Part shown: piece by piece, positions 14,325 through 23,930 of the stretch
Layout: each line of letters begins with the position of its first letter
Numbering within the stretch: position 1 is the stretch's first letter
DNA from: Candidatus Aenigmatarchaeota archaeon
GTDB taxonomy: Archaea > Aenigmatarchaeota > Aenigmatarchaeia > CG10238-14 > SCSR01
Reading direction: 5' to 3'
Length of the DNA stretch: 43,373 nucleotides
Assembly (NCBI GenBank): GCA_030018055.1
Contig: JASEGN010000002.1
Coordinates: 1-43,373, forward strand
Translations under genes and position numbers: made by a program
Notes under the pieces: generated by a model
The model's input: only the letters and a program-made list of their open reading frames with translations
Databases searched by the model: none
What the model was told of the DNA's origin: nothing

Positions 14325-16867
14325 TCGCTTTCTTCCCCAATTTTAGCTATAAGCTCGAACATCCCTGTTCCAGCAGGAACAACATGCCCAATTAAAACAT
14401 TCTCAAAAATTCCTCTGAACCTTTCAACCTCATTTTTTACAGAAGCTTTAACCAAATGTTTTATAGTCTCTTCAAAAGCAGCCCTAGCTAAAACAGATGT
14501 TTTAGTCCCAGCAATACCATATCTTCCAATTGGTCTTATTTTGCCAGAAAATGTCATAATATCTGCAACCAGAGCTATGTGCCTCATATCCACCTCTAAC
14601 CCCTGCTCGTTCAGAGTTTTCATAACCTCCCTAATTATGAGTTCTCTTGCAGCCTCTATCCCAAGTACTTCTACCACTTCATGTATGTTGGTTGTAATTG
14701 TTTTTGTTGGATCTACTTCTCTTATTTTCAAAACTTCTTTTAAGTTTGAACCCATCGTTATTATTACCAGTCTCCTTTCTTCCCGCCTAACTATGGCATT
14801 TTTAATACCTTTAATTGGATTTATGCTAAGACTCAGAACAGTCTCTTTTAACTTTTCCAAAGCTCTAATATCAACTTTAGTTTTAGGTAAAATTATTATA
14901 TTTCCTCCTTTCTTCCTTATGTCTACGTTTTTTAATTTTCCTTTTGCTACCGCAATAATTTTTTTTGCAACTCCTCTATCTAATGGTTCAATTTCTACAT
15001 AACCCTTATCGAGGTTTAAAGAAACTGTTTTTATCACACTTGCAACAGCTTTTTCAATAATTTCTTCAGCAACTCTTCTTGCTGTTTCCTCACTGTCGTA
15101 TTTTCTCTTTAAATAAATTGTCATCTCAGGATTTTCGGGTGTCTTTTTTGCATCGAAAATCTCTATGAGCCTTGGTAGCCCGTAAGTTACCTTTATACCA
15201 GCTGTTCCAGCAATATGGTAGGTACGCATAGTATTATGGGTTACTATCCCATCGAATGTAACAAACGTTTCTAAATCATCGACCGATACGTCATACACAT
15301 ACTCTCCATTATACTCAATATGAGAAATTTCTTCTATTTTATCCCAAACAACATCTGAATCTAGAGCTTGCTTTAATATGTTAATCTCCATAGAAATATC
15401 TATCTTTTTTTTCTCGGCAATTTGTCCAAACTTATCAAGATATTTTCTGAGAGTTTCTCTTCCTATCCTCTGTCTTTTAGTAAAATTGTTTACATATCTT
15501 GTTGGAAATTTTAACTTTTTAGATATTACGAATAATAGATTACCGATTCCGGGTACCATGTCTGTATACTCACGAACCTTTCTCAGATTTTTGTACTTTT
15601 CACTTAATTCTTTTAATAACATTTTTCGTTCGTTTAGAGAAGTTCCTATTTTCTCAAGAAACCTGGAAGCATACTTATATGATATATACAATTGATGTCT
15701 ATCATTGGATTTACTACAAAATATACCAAACCTAGTTAATAGAAGCGCAATACCATCTATTAGTTCTTCTGATTTAGAAGAAGCTCGTATGCTCCTTCTA
15801 TCTAAAGTTATATTACCGTCGCCATCAAAGTACGCTTGAAGTATGGCACTTACGAATTCTTCTTTAGCACTAAATGCAAACGACGGCACTTTTTTGTTTT
15901 CTGAATTAGCACCACATGTTATCTTTAGAAAGTTCGAAAGTAATGATGAATTTATACGAAGATCATGGCCTTTTGAAAAACCTCTAAGATTATCATACTC
16001 GTTTATTGTAAGTTGGAAATATTTTGCAAATTTTCTAAGGTTCAGATTAAAATCTTCATTAGTATTGGAGATATTTACAAAATTTTTCGTACAATTCCCT
16101 TCTGACAGATAAGCTCCAATCAACCATCCAAACAAAGAATCCAACTTTAATGTATCTGGCAAACTTTTACTATGCACCACATAAGGATATACATCCCCAC
16201 CTATTTTAACTAGACTTTTGGATGGAAGCAACGAACTTATTTTTATTTCAGACAAACAATTCTCTGGCAATAATTTCATTACAGGTATCCTATCTCCAAT
16301 TTTTAATTGCTTACCACTTACAGGAATAACTTTATTATCCAACCTAAGTACAAAGGAATGGTGATCGGTTGCTATCACTCTTCTTCCACTTGCAGTCTTT
16401 ATTCTCAGCAGTTTTTTAGGAGATTTATGTCTAATCACCGATTTTATTCTTTTTAATTTTAATTTTTCATCGTGATCTAAGCTGTAAACATAAAAGTTGA
16501 CATTCTTTGGAAGGTCTAATATTTCACTGCCATTTTGTTTAACATAACCAAATTTTTTTATTAACCCATCAACAAATCTACCAATTTCTATAGGCTCTAT
16601 TTTTTCATCGCTTTTAATTAGTATTTTTTCCTCGTAACCAAGGCTCATCTGGGTGGATGGTTCGGAAATAGATTGAGCGGTAATTATACCCATCGCTTCT
16701 CCGGGTTCAAATCTACTCATCAGGTAAACTTTCTTTACAGCTTCCCTTAGCTTCTCCACCTGTGCCTCACTTAACTTCATTTTTTCAGCTACCTTAAGAA
16801 TTTCTTCATTAATTTTTTCTGGTAACTCAATTTTATCCAAAAATCTTTCTTGCGATCCCTTCGACAT
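14321..16867 (-). CDS. rpoA2: DNA-directed RNA polymerase subunit A'' with intein
   Basis: 848 residues encoding a 377-residue A'' after removal of a 471-residue intein. The N-extein ends RFEPGEAMGIITAQSISEPSTQM (about 52-74). The C-extein resumes TMRTYHIAGTAGIKVTYGLPRLIEIFDAKKTPENP, covering the trigger loop and following helix, and ends GHVVPAGTGMFELIAKIGEE. The almost universal SIGEPGTQ is SISEPSTQ here, so two glycines have become serine. The start ATG at 16867 lies 35 bases inside the 3' end of the fused B'-A' gene, and the stop overlaps rpl30e. Confidence 0.95.
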   Translation of the reverse strand: MSKGSQERFLDKIELPEKINEEILKVAEKMKLSEAQVEKLREAVKKVYLMSRFEPGEAMGIITAQSISEPSTQMSLGYEEKILIKSDEKIEPIEIGRFVDGLIKKFGYVKQNGSEILDLPKNVNFYVYSLDHDEKLKLKRIKSVIRHKSPKKLLRIKTASGRRVIATDHHSFVLRLDNKVIPVSGKQLKIGDRIPVMKLLPENCLSEIKISSLLPSKSLVKIGGDVYPYVVHSKSLPDTLKLDSLFGWLIGAYLSEGNCTKNFVNISNTNEDFNLNLRKFAKYFQLTINEYDNLRGFSKGHDLRINSSLLSNFLKITCGANSENKKVPSFAFSAKEEFVSAILQAYFDGDGNITLDRRSIRASSKSEELIDGIALLLTRFGIFCSKSNDRHQLYISYKYASRFLEKIGTSLNERKMLLKELSEKYKNLRKVREYTDMVPGIGNLLFVISKKLKFPTRYVNNFTKRQRIGRETLRKYLDKFGQIAEKKKIDISMEINILKQALDSDVVWDKIEEISHIEYNGEYVYDVSVDDLETFVTFDGIVTHNTMRTYHIAGTAGIKVTYGLPRLIEIFDAKKTPENPEMTIYLKRKYDSEETARRVAEEIIEKAVASVIKTVSLNLDKGYVEIEPLDRGVAKKIIAVAKGKLKNVDIRKKGGNIIILPKTKVDIRALEKLKETVLSLSINPIKGIKNAIVRREERRLVIITMGSNLKEVLKIREVDPTKTITTNIHEVVEVLGIEAARELIIREVMKTLNEQGLEVDMRHIALVADIMTFSGKIRPIGRYGIAGTKTSVLARAAFEETIKHLVKASVKNEVERFRGIFENVLIGHVVPAGTGMFELIAKIGEESE
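15233..16645 (-). mobile_element. Intein with LAGLIDADG homing endonuclease in rpoA2
   Basis: Residues 75-545. It begins SLGYEEKILIK (Ser nucleophile), has the block B motif IATDHHSFVL, endonuclease motifs FGWLIGAYLSEG and LQAYFDGDGNI, a helical stretch with QRIGRETLRKYL, and ends FDGIVTHN before Thr+1. Splicing would join QM to TMRT. All the usual splicing residues are visible, so it should be active. It sits in the trigger-loop-proximal conserved motif. Confidence 0.93.
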
Positions 16868-19800
16868 TTATACCAATCTTTTCAATTTTTGAAGGGTCTA
16901 GCCCATCTATTCCGGCTAAAAATTGGATTATTCTTCCTGAAGAATCCCTTACCGTACCATCATATTCAACCTTTAAATCCTCGAGTGCTCCAACCAACCT
17001 CCTTTCCATGTAGCCCGAATGCCTTGTTTTTAATGATTTGTCCATCAAGGATTCTCTACTATTCATAGCATCAAAAAAGAATTCAAATGGATTTAGACCA
17101 TCTTTAAATCCTCTTCCCACAAATCCCTTTCCTTCTACTGACATATCGCCAATTTCAAAGTGAGGGAAAGTTCTTCCAAAATATCCTTTCTCTATTCTTT
17201 CGCCCATTATTGCCTCTTGTCCAACACAAGCAGCAGTTTGAATCACATTTACTTTTTCTCCTCTAGCACCACTCCTTACCATTGCCAATGTATAATTTTC
17301 TTTTATACTAACATCCAGCACAGCTTCAATTTCGCCTAAAACTCTGTTAAGCCTTCTCCTTATTAAAACTTCCAAACTTTCTTTCAGTGTCCTGCCTACT
17401 AAAATTTTAAGCTCTCCACTTTCAAATTTTTGGATGAGTTGATTTATATCCCTTCTAGCATTTTCTAGTATATCTTTTATTTTGGTTTTAGCTTGAGCTG
17501 GAATATCTTGATCAGAGATGCTTATGGAAAACCCATTTTTCATGAGATAAGCTATGGAAAGTCTTGAAATATCAAACAAGAATTTTTTCATAACCTGTGG
17601 CCCATAGGTATTTTCCATCTTGTCTAATATTTTCCCACTCTCAGCTCCAATACCAACCTTATCTATGTAACCACGCTTCAATTCACCATTTTCAATCACA
17701 ACAATTTCGCCAGCTTTCGATTTATACTCGATTGAAAAATCTTTGGGAAGAAACAAACTGAAAACTTCTCCCCCACTCAGAAACTTTTTGGATGGTATTT
17801 CTATGTTTGGATCTATAGATCTAATCAATTGTACAAACTCTTTCCTAGGAATTTTATCTTCTCTAGTTGTAAGTAGATACAAGCCTGTAATAAAGTCTTG
17901 CCTAGCACCAATTATTGGTCCAGAAAATCTTGGACTTCTTATATTCTTTGGAACTAGCATCAAGTTAGCTGCTTCCACTCTTGCTTCTTCTGTCTGTGGC
18001 ACATGTAAATTCATTTCATCACCATCAAAGTCGGCATTGTAAGGTGGACAGGTGGTGAGATGTAATCTTAGTGTTCTGAAGGGCATCACTTTAACTGTAT
18101 GGCCCATGATGCTCATCCTATGTAAGCTAGGTTGACGATTAAAAAGTACCATATCACCATCAACAAGATGCCTTTCCACTATCCAACCAGGAGCTATCTC
18201 CTGTGCAACTTCTTCTTTGTTAGTTTCAATTATTCTTTTTCTTCTACCATCAGGTCTAACAACATAGTTTGCTCCTGGCCAACTTTCTGGTCCATTTAGA
18301 ACAATTCTTCTCAGGTTATCTATGTTTTTTTCATCAACTCTCTCTGGCAAGGTTAACTCTTTAGCTATAACTTCTGGGACACCAACTTCGTCGATGTTTA
18401 TAAGTGGGTCAGGACTTATAACTGAACGAGCAGAGAAATTTACCCTTTTCCCAGCCAAGTTGCCCCTAAACCTACCTTCCTTTGTTTTTAAACGTTGAGA
18501 AAGTGTTTTAAGTGCTCTACCTGAGCGATGTCTAGCAGGTGGAATACCAGAAAGCTCATTATCGAAATAGGTTGCGACATGATACTGAAGAAGTTCCCAA
18601 AGATCGTCTATTATAAAGTCTGGAGCTCCAAGCTCTATATTTTCTTTCAGCCTTTCATTTATCCTAACCAAATCAACAAGTTTATGGGTTAGATCATCCT
18701 CACTCCTTTCACCAGTTTCTAGCGTAATCGATGGTCTTACTGTTACTGGTGTGACTGGAAACAAGGTTAGGATAAACCATTCAGGACGCATACCTTTAAA
18801 GCCTAGAAGCTCAAGATCTTCTTCCTTTATTTTTTCAAGTCTTGACCTAATTTCAATTCGATTAAGAATTTCATCATTTTCAAAAATTGTATACGGTTTC
18901 ATGAATTTTAGCTTGCCTTGTTCAGTTTTACAATGAGGACATTTCTTTTTAACAATCTTCACAACATCTTTTAGGTGGAAAACTTTCATTTTTTTCATTT
19001 CCTTCTCTTCGATTAGCATGCCCCCACATTTTTTACAGAAGACTCTAAGTAGCATAAATACAATTTTCGAGTAATGAACATGGATTATTGGTCTCACAAG
19101 CTCAACATAACCAAAATGCCCTTGGCATTCTCCAACACTACCACCACATGTTCTACATCTTACGCCTGGATCCACAACCCCAAGTCTAGGATCCATTAAC
19201 CCACCTTCAATTGGATATCCTTCCTGGTCATACAGCTCGGTCTTTTTTATTTTTGCAGCAGCCATTTTCCTAATCATCTCTGGACTCAGAACACTAAATT
19301 CTATTCTATCAACTCCAGTGCCATCTTCCCTAACAACTATTTTTGGATAGATTAACATGCTTTTAAGTTCCTCCAGCAAAAGTTTGAAAGCATAGGACAT
19401 TTCAACATCTAAAATTTTACTCTCTCCACAGATAGGACAATATTTTCTCTTTTTTACTCTATCCTCAATTGCCAATAACCCACATGTGGTACAAAGTGGA
19501 ATTGTTGCTTTATCGGAATCAAATCTCTCTTTTAAAGCTAAGACAGCACCATGAGCTATCAAACAGTCTTTCTCCATCTCCCCAAGTCTTAAACCACCTT
19601 CTTTACTCCTACCTTCTGTTGGTTGTTTTGTTAAAAGAGTAACTGGTCCTCTAGATCTAGCGTGGATTTTGTTAGAAACAAGATGGTCTAATTTCTGATA
19701 ATAAGCACATCCTATCAGTATCTGAGCTTTAAACATTTCACCAGTTTTACCATCGTACATGGTTTCAACGCCGTTGTTTTTAAATCCAAGTTTTTCAAGT

Positions 19801-21125
19801 GCAGCTCTTATCTCTGCTTCGGGTGTGGGATTAAATGCTGGGGAATCGATATAATCACCCTTTAAAGCAGCGGCCTTTCCAGCCATCAACTCTAGCATAG
19901 TACCAATTGTTTGTCTAGATGGAATTCCATGAGGATTAAAAATTATATCAGGAACGATACCATCTTCGGTAAAAGGCATATCTTCTTGAGGAACTACCAG
20001 ACTAACAACACCCTTTTGTCCGTGCCTGGTAGCAAATTTATCACCAATTTCAGGTCTTTTTAAATCTCTTACTCTAACCTTTATTAGTTTTGTTCCATCG
20101 ATAGTTTCTGTTAAATATACTTTGTCGGCAATCCCTCTGTCCCCATGTCTTAACCTAATTGAAGTTTCTCTTATATTTTGAGTACCAGCTATAAATCTAT
20201 CCATAGTCCCAAGAAATCTAAGTGGAGAAACTCTTCCAATCAAAACATCCATTGAGCCTATCTCTGTTTCCGGATTTATAATCCCATCTTCTGGTAAATG
20301 CTTGTAAGCATCTTCACCGGCATACCCCCTTACACCTGCTGATGGAATACCAATCTTATCTTCCTGCCCACCCATGTATACCTTTTCCTCAGCTTCATAG
20401 GTTCTAAACATGGTTGACCAAAATAGTCCTCTTTGAATTGAGTTTGCGTTGATGATAATAGCATCCTCAGTGTTATAACCATCATAGCATGCAATAGCAA
20501 CAACGACATTGGTTCCACTTGCATACTTCTCGTATGGTGTTGTTTTGTGTGTATAGGTTTGGATAAGAGGCATTTGTGGGTAGATTAGAACATTCGATTT
20601 TGTATCTACACGATTCTGGTAGTTTGTTGAAAATATTCCTATAGCTTGCCCTATCATCTTTGCTCCGTAGTTTACTCTGTCTCCTCGATTGAACTCTGGA
20701 TATGGGATAAAGGAGCCAGAAAGGCCAAAGATAAGTGAGGGGTCTAACTCCAAGTGCGTATGCCGAGGTGTTATTTTATCTTTACTTATTGCAATAAGCA
20801 TATTTTCCTCTTCTTCAGCATCTAGATATTCGATCACACCCATTTTTACTAAGTCGTTAAAACTAATTTCTCCCTTTCTCAGTTTTTCAAGAAGCTCTTC
20901 AGTCAATTTTGGACTACCATTTTCTACAACAATGAGTGGTCTCCTTACTCTACCACCATCTGTTGGAATTGAAAGCATGCCCAAGTGCTTATGATAGACA
21001 ACATTTATTTGATTTGAAATAATGCCTCTTCTTCTAGCACCTCTTATCTTTTCAACTAATTCTTCTGGTTTATCTGTTGTACCAACAAACGTTCCATTAA
21101 GAAATATATCAACCAACCTTTTCAC
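16833..21125 (-). CDS. rpoB1-rpoA1: Fused RNA polymerase subunits B' and A'
   Basis: One 1430-residue frame holds two polymerase subunits. Residues 1 to about 598 are B' (RpoB1): DGYNTEDAIIINANS, RLRHGDRGIADK, GDKFATRHGQKG, the CTTCG...CPICG zinc site, and the end MSYAFKLLLEELKSM. A short linker (VREDGTGVDR) leads into A' (RpoA1): FSVLSPEMIRKMA, YDQEGYPIEGGLMDPRLGVVDPG, zinc motifs, the rudder/clamp region GRFRGNLAGKRVNFSARSVISPDP and the catalytic NADFDGD at about 1030-1036. These subunits are normally separate archaeal genes. No stop or plausible restart separates them. It overlaps rpoB2 by 17 bases and rpoA2 by 35. Confidence 0.95.
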   Translation of the reverse strand: MKRLVDIFLNGTFVGTTDKPEELVEKIRGARRRGIISNQINVVYHKHLGMLSIPTDGGRVRRPLIVVENGSPKLTEELLEKLRKGEISFNDLVKMGVIEYLDAEEEENMLIAISKDKITPRHTHLELDPSLIFGLSGSFIPYPEFNRGDRVNYGAKMIGQAIGIFSTNYQNRVDTKSNVLIYPQMPLIQTYTHKTTPYEKYASGTNVVVAIACYDGYNTEDAIIINANSIQRGLFWSTMFRTYEAEEKVYMGGQEDKIGIPSAGVRGYAGEDAYKHLPEDGIINPETEIGSMDVLIGRVSPLRFLGTMDRFIAGTQNIRETSIRLRHGDRGIADKVYLTETIDGTKLIKVRVRDLKRPEIGDKFATRHGQKGVVSLVVPQEDMPFTEDGIVPDIIFNPHGIPSRQTIGTMLELMAGKAAALKGDYIDSPAFNPTPEAEIRAALEKLGFKNNGVETMYDGKTGEMFKAQILIGCAYYQKLDHLVSNKIHARSRGPVTLLTKQPTEGRSKEGGLRLGEMEKDCLIAHGAVLALKERFDSDKATIPLCTTCGLLAIEDRVKKRKYCPICGESKILDVEMSYAFKLLLEELKSMLIYPKIVVREDGTGVDRIEFSVLSPEMIRKMAAAKIKKTELYDQEGYPIEGGLMDPRLGVVDPGVRCRTCGGSVGECQGHFGYVELVRPIIHVHYSKIVFMLLRVFCKKCGGMLIEEKEMKKMKVFHLKDVVKIVKKKCPHCKTEQGKLKFMKPYTIFENDEILNRIEIRSRLEKIKEEDLELLGFKGMRPEWFILTLFPVTPVTVRPSITLETGERSEDDLTHKLVDLVRINERLKENIELGAPDFIIDDLWELLQYHVATYFDNELSGIPPARHRSGRALKTLSQRLKTKEGRFRGNLAGKRVNFSARSVISPDPLINIDEVGVPEVIAKELTLPERVDEKNIDNLRRIVLNGPESWPGANYVVRPDGRRKRIIETNKEEVAQEIAPGWIVERHLVDGDMVLFNRQPSLHRMSIMGHTVKVMPFRTLRLHLTTCPPYNADFDGDEMNLHVPQTEEARVEAANLMLVPKNIRSPRFSGPIIGARQDFITGLYLLTTREDKIPRKEFVQLIRSIDPNIEIPSKKFLSGGEVFSLFLPKDFSIEYKSKAGEIVVIENGELKRGYIDKVGIGAESGKILDKMENTYGPQVMKKFLFDISRLSIAYLMKNGFSISISDQDIPAQAKTKIKDILENARRDINQLIQKFESGELKILVGRTLKESLEVLIRRRLNRVLGEIEAVLDVSIKENYTLAMVRSGARGEKVNVIQTAACVGQEAIMGERIEKGYFGRTFPHFEIGDMSVEGKGFVGRGFKDGLNPFEFFFDAMNSRESLMDKSLKTRHSGYMERRLVGALEDLKVEYDGTVRDSSGRIIQFLAGIDGLDPSKIEKIGINVEGIARKIFG

Positions 21126-22611
21126 CCCTTACAATTCTTGAAACAACTTGTTGCTCTTCATCAGATACGCCTTTTGTAATTTCTGCTAGTAGTGCAAGAT
21201 ATTTTCTTAAACCAATGGTAGCACCCTCTGGTGTTTCAGAAATACATAGTTTTCCAAAATGGGTTGGATGAAGTTCTCTAGCTTCAAAATGTTCTTGAGC
21301 AGAAGTTAGAGGTGATAAAATATTTCTCATATGTGAGATTGTTTTTACAAAACTACCTCTTTCAAGTCTCTGAGATATTCCAGTCCTTCCCCCAGTCCAT
21401 GTTCCAATAGCAAGAGCTGAGATTAGTTGGTTAGTTAAAACATTGGACTCAATAATAGCCTGTAGCGGTGGTAGTCTTCCTCTCTTTGTAAGTTTCTGAT
21501 AATTATAGCTTATCCTTGGTATGAGACCATACTTTCCAAGTAATATAGATCTAAGTTGAATTTCAAGTAAATCGCCTGCTAACTTCAGCCTTTTGTTAGC
21601 ATAATGGTCTAAATCATCCTCCTCAATTTTGCCCAGATGTAGCTTTATTAGCTTCTCTATAGCTTTTGATAAGAAAATTGCTTTTTTAGTTCTATCTTCC
21701 GGATTTTGGCCGAGATGTGGTAGGAAATACGTGTCTATAATTCTACATGCTCTCTCAATTCTTTGTGCTTTTGGCAGCGCTCTTAGGTATTTACCAGTAA
21801 TTGCATCCAGAGCTTCATCTTGAGTTGTTATTTCCGATTCTAATAAATTAATATAAAATTCATCTTGGATGGTGGGATCTGGGGAAATTGTTGTTATGAT
21901 TTCTTTATCACTTTCAAGACCTAAAGCTTTCAAAAGAGTAACTATTGATAATTGTAGCACGTTTGCAAATGATATAGTTATAACACCATTTTTTCTTCTT
22001 TCCATCAGATGCCTTTGAACGTAGCCATCTTTCTCAGAATGAATCCTAGCTATTTCCGTTACATTGCCGCTATCGACCTTTTTAACTAAAATATGATTTT
22101 GGACAATTTCCTCAACTAAAACCAAAATTCTTTCCGTACCATTGATTATGAAATATCCGCCAGGATCATCAGGATCCTCACCAACTTCTAGTAATTGGGC
22201 TTTACTCATAGTAGATAAAGGACAAATCTTAGATTTTACCATTATTGGTAATTCACCAAAGTTAATCCACTGGGGCTCGCCTTCAACTTTATTAAGTACA
22301 GGCGTTATTTCAACCCACATAGTTGTGGAATAGGTTAGGTTTCTTATTCTTGCTTCTTGAGGTAGGATTTGTCTTTCTGAACCATCTGCTTCCATTATCC
22401 ACGGTGCCCAACCTTCCTTCCCAACCCTAAATCTACCAATTTTTAACTTAAGGTCACCAATCGCTGGAACTTTCGGTTCTACTGTTCCGATTCCTTTCAA
22501 AATTTTTGGAATTCTTCTAATTACAAAATCATTGTAGGAATCTATCTGATGTTTAACTAAGCTATTCTCCTTCAAATAGCTGTTTAACAAGCTAATGAGA
22601 ATTTCATTCAC
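21109..22611 (-). CDS. rpoB2: DNA-directed RNA polymerase subunit B''
   Basis: 500-residue N-terminal half of the second-largest subunit, the split form (B''). It starts NEILISLLNSYLKENSLVKHQIDSYNDFV and has GYFIINGTERILVLVEEI, RIHSEKDGYVQRHLMERRK, RGSFVKTISHMRNILSPL (the lobe and fork region) and the end ISETPEGATIGLRKYLALLAEITKG. Split B is known in several archaeal lineages. Start and stop overlap rpoH and rpoB1, so the operon is translationally coupled. Confidence 0.96.
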   Translation of the reverse strand: MNEILISLLNSYLKENSLVKHQIDSYNDFVIRRIPKILKGIGTVEPKVPAIGDLKLKIGRFRVGKEGWAPWIMEADGSERQILPQEARIRNLTYSTTMWVEITPVLNKVEGEPQWINFGELPIMVKSKICPLSTMSKAQLLEVGEDPDDPGGYFIINGTERILVLVEEIVQNHILVKKVDSGNVTEIARIHSEKDGYVQRHLMERRKNGVITISFANVLQLSIVTLLKALGLESDKEIITTISPDPTIQDEFYINLLESEITTQDEALDAITGKYLRALPKAQRIERACRIIDTYFLPHLGQNPEDRTKKAIFLSKAIEKLIKLHLGKIEEDDLDHYANKRLKLAGDLLEIQLRSILLGKYGLIPRISYNYQKLTKRGRLPPLQAIIESNVLTNQLISALAIGTWTGGRTGISQRLERGSFVKTISHMRNILSPLTSAQEHFEARELHPTHFGKLCISETPEGATIGLRKYLALLAEITKGVSDEEQQVVSRIVRGEKVG

Positions 22612-22841
22612 GCTCTTACCACAACCCTATAATAAATACTTTCACCGACAATTGAACTTTTTCTTATTATTTTTATTACATCACCTGGCTTTGCACCCAG
22701 CAGCTTTACTATAGGATCGTTGGCTAAAATTCTTGGTAATTGTTTAAGGGTGACTCTATATCTTTTCATTACCTCCTCTTTCTCCTCCTCATTCAAAATT
22801 ATGTGCTTTGGTACTAACACATGGTCCAATTCTTCCATCAT
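22608..22841 (-). CDS. rpoH: DNA-directed RNA polymerase subunit H
   Basis: 77-residue archaeal RpoH (eukaryotic Rpb5 C-terminal domain). It has LDHVLVPKHIILNEEEKEEVMKRYRVTLKQLPRILANDPIVKLLGAKPGDVIKIIRKSSIVGESIYYRVV, the whole conserved domain. It is first in the rpo operon. ATG 22841 or the next ATG (22838) may be used. A TATA-like TTTTAAATAATT lies about 30 bases upstream (22867-22880 region). Confidence 0.96.
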   Translation of the reverse strand: MMEELDHVLVPKHIILNEEEKEEVMKRYRVTLKQLPRILANDPIVKLLGAKPGDVIKIIRKSSIVGESIYYRVVVRA

Positions 22842-22986
22842 TTCATTCCAAATATTTATTAGTGATAATTATTTAAAACTATCGTTTATAAGAATAATTT
22901 ACTCATTCATCTAATAAATTTATTTTTCACAGCTTAAAAATATAGTTTATCTAGAATATATCATGGGTTAATCCCACCTCAAAGTA

Positions 22987-22999
22987 TTTAAATATATAA
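22987..22999 (+). promoter_or_regulatory. TATA box for the AbrB-racemase gene
   Basis: TTTAAATATATAA lies 27 bases before the ATG at 23026, predicting a transcript with little or no leader. This supports 23026 as the true gene start even though the frame then shifts. Confidence 0.6.
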
Positions 23000-23025
23000 C
23001 CATTACTATTACTAGTGAAGGAAAA

Positions 23026-23923
23026 ATGAGAAGTGAAGAAAAAAGAAGTGATTTAGTTTGGAAGAAAGGTAAGTGCGTTCACTTTAGTTAGCGCTACTTC
23101 TAAAGTTGATTCTAAAGGAAGAATTTCAATTCCCATTGGTTTAAGAGCTAGATTAAAACTAGTAGAAGGATCGAGAGTAAAAATTTATCTTGATAATAAT
23201 AATCTGATTGTTAAACCACTGCAACAAAAAAAGAAAACTATAGGAATTCTTGGTGGTATGGGACCTGAGGCTACGGCAGACATATATCAAAAAATAATAA
23301 AGATTTGTCAGAAAAAATATTGGGCAAAATTAGATAGAGATTACCCAAAAATATTGATTAGTAGCATCCCAGCACCACAGATAATAGAAAATTTAAAATA
23401 TAGAGAAAAGTTATTAAGGATGTTGATTGATAATTTAAAGAAATTGGAATCTTCCGGAGCAGATTTAATAATACTAGCGTGTAATACAGCTCATTATCTT
23501 TTACCAGAGCTAGAAAAAATAGCATCCATTCCTATTTTGAACATTGTTGAAGAAGTAGCAAGAAAGGTAAATAAGGCAAACGTGGAAAAGATTGGGCTGT
23601 TAGCAACAACTACAACTATAAAACAAAAATTATATGAAAGAGAATTTAAAAAATATGGAAAAAAATTAATTTTACCAGATAAAAATTCACAAAATAAAAT
23701 CGTTAAAATAATAAAAAATATAATAGCTGGGAGAAAGTTGGTAGATGACAAAATTAAGCTGAAAAAAATAATTAGAAATTTAAAGATTAAAGGTGCAGCA
23801 GCAGTAATCTTAGGATGCACAGATTTACCTATAATAATAGAAAAAGATAATTTCGATGTAGATATTTTCGACTGCAATGAAATAATTGCAGAAGCAGCAG
23901 TTGACAAATCTTATTGTGAATAA
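23026..23923 (+). CDS. AbrB-type DNA-binding domain fused to Asp/Glu racemase, N-terminal frameshift
   Basis: From about 23099 the frame encodes an AbrB/MazE-like swapped-hairpin domain (TSKVDSKGRISIPIGLRARLKLVEGSRVKI ... LIVKPL), running directly into an aspartate/glutamate racemase: KTIGILGGMGPEATADIYQ, catalytic Cys in LILACNTAHYLLPEL, and the second Cys in VILGCTDLPIII. The racemase needs the GILGGMGPEAT loop, so starting at the internal ATG 23258 would cut the active fold. The upstream frame has no start codon. ATG 23026, correctly placed after a TATA box, reads MRSEEKRSDLVWKKGK in another frame and stops at 23091. One base is in excess, or a small intron is present. It is cotranscribed with hisG (7-base gap). 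Confidence 0.7.
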
Positions 23924-23930
23924 TCTGAAT

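Noticed and set aside
23041..23110. A definite BHB intron in the AbrB-racemase gene
   Set aside because: Several 4-bp helices with the right phase exist, none with good bulges and flanking helices; a continuous 6-bp pairing competes.
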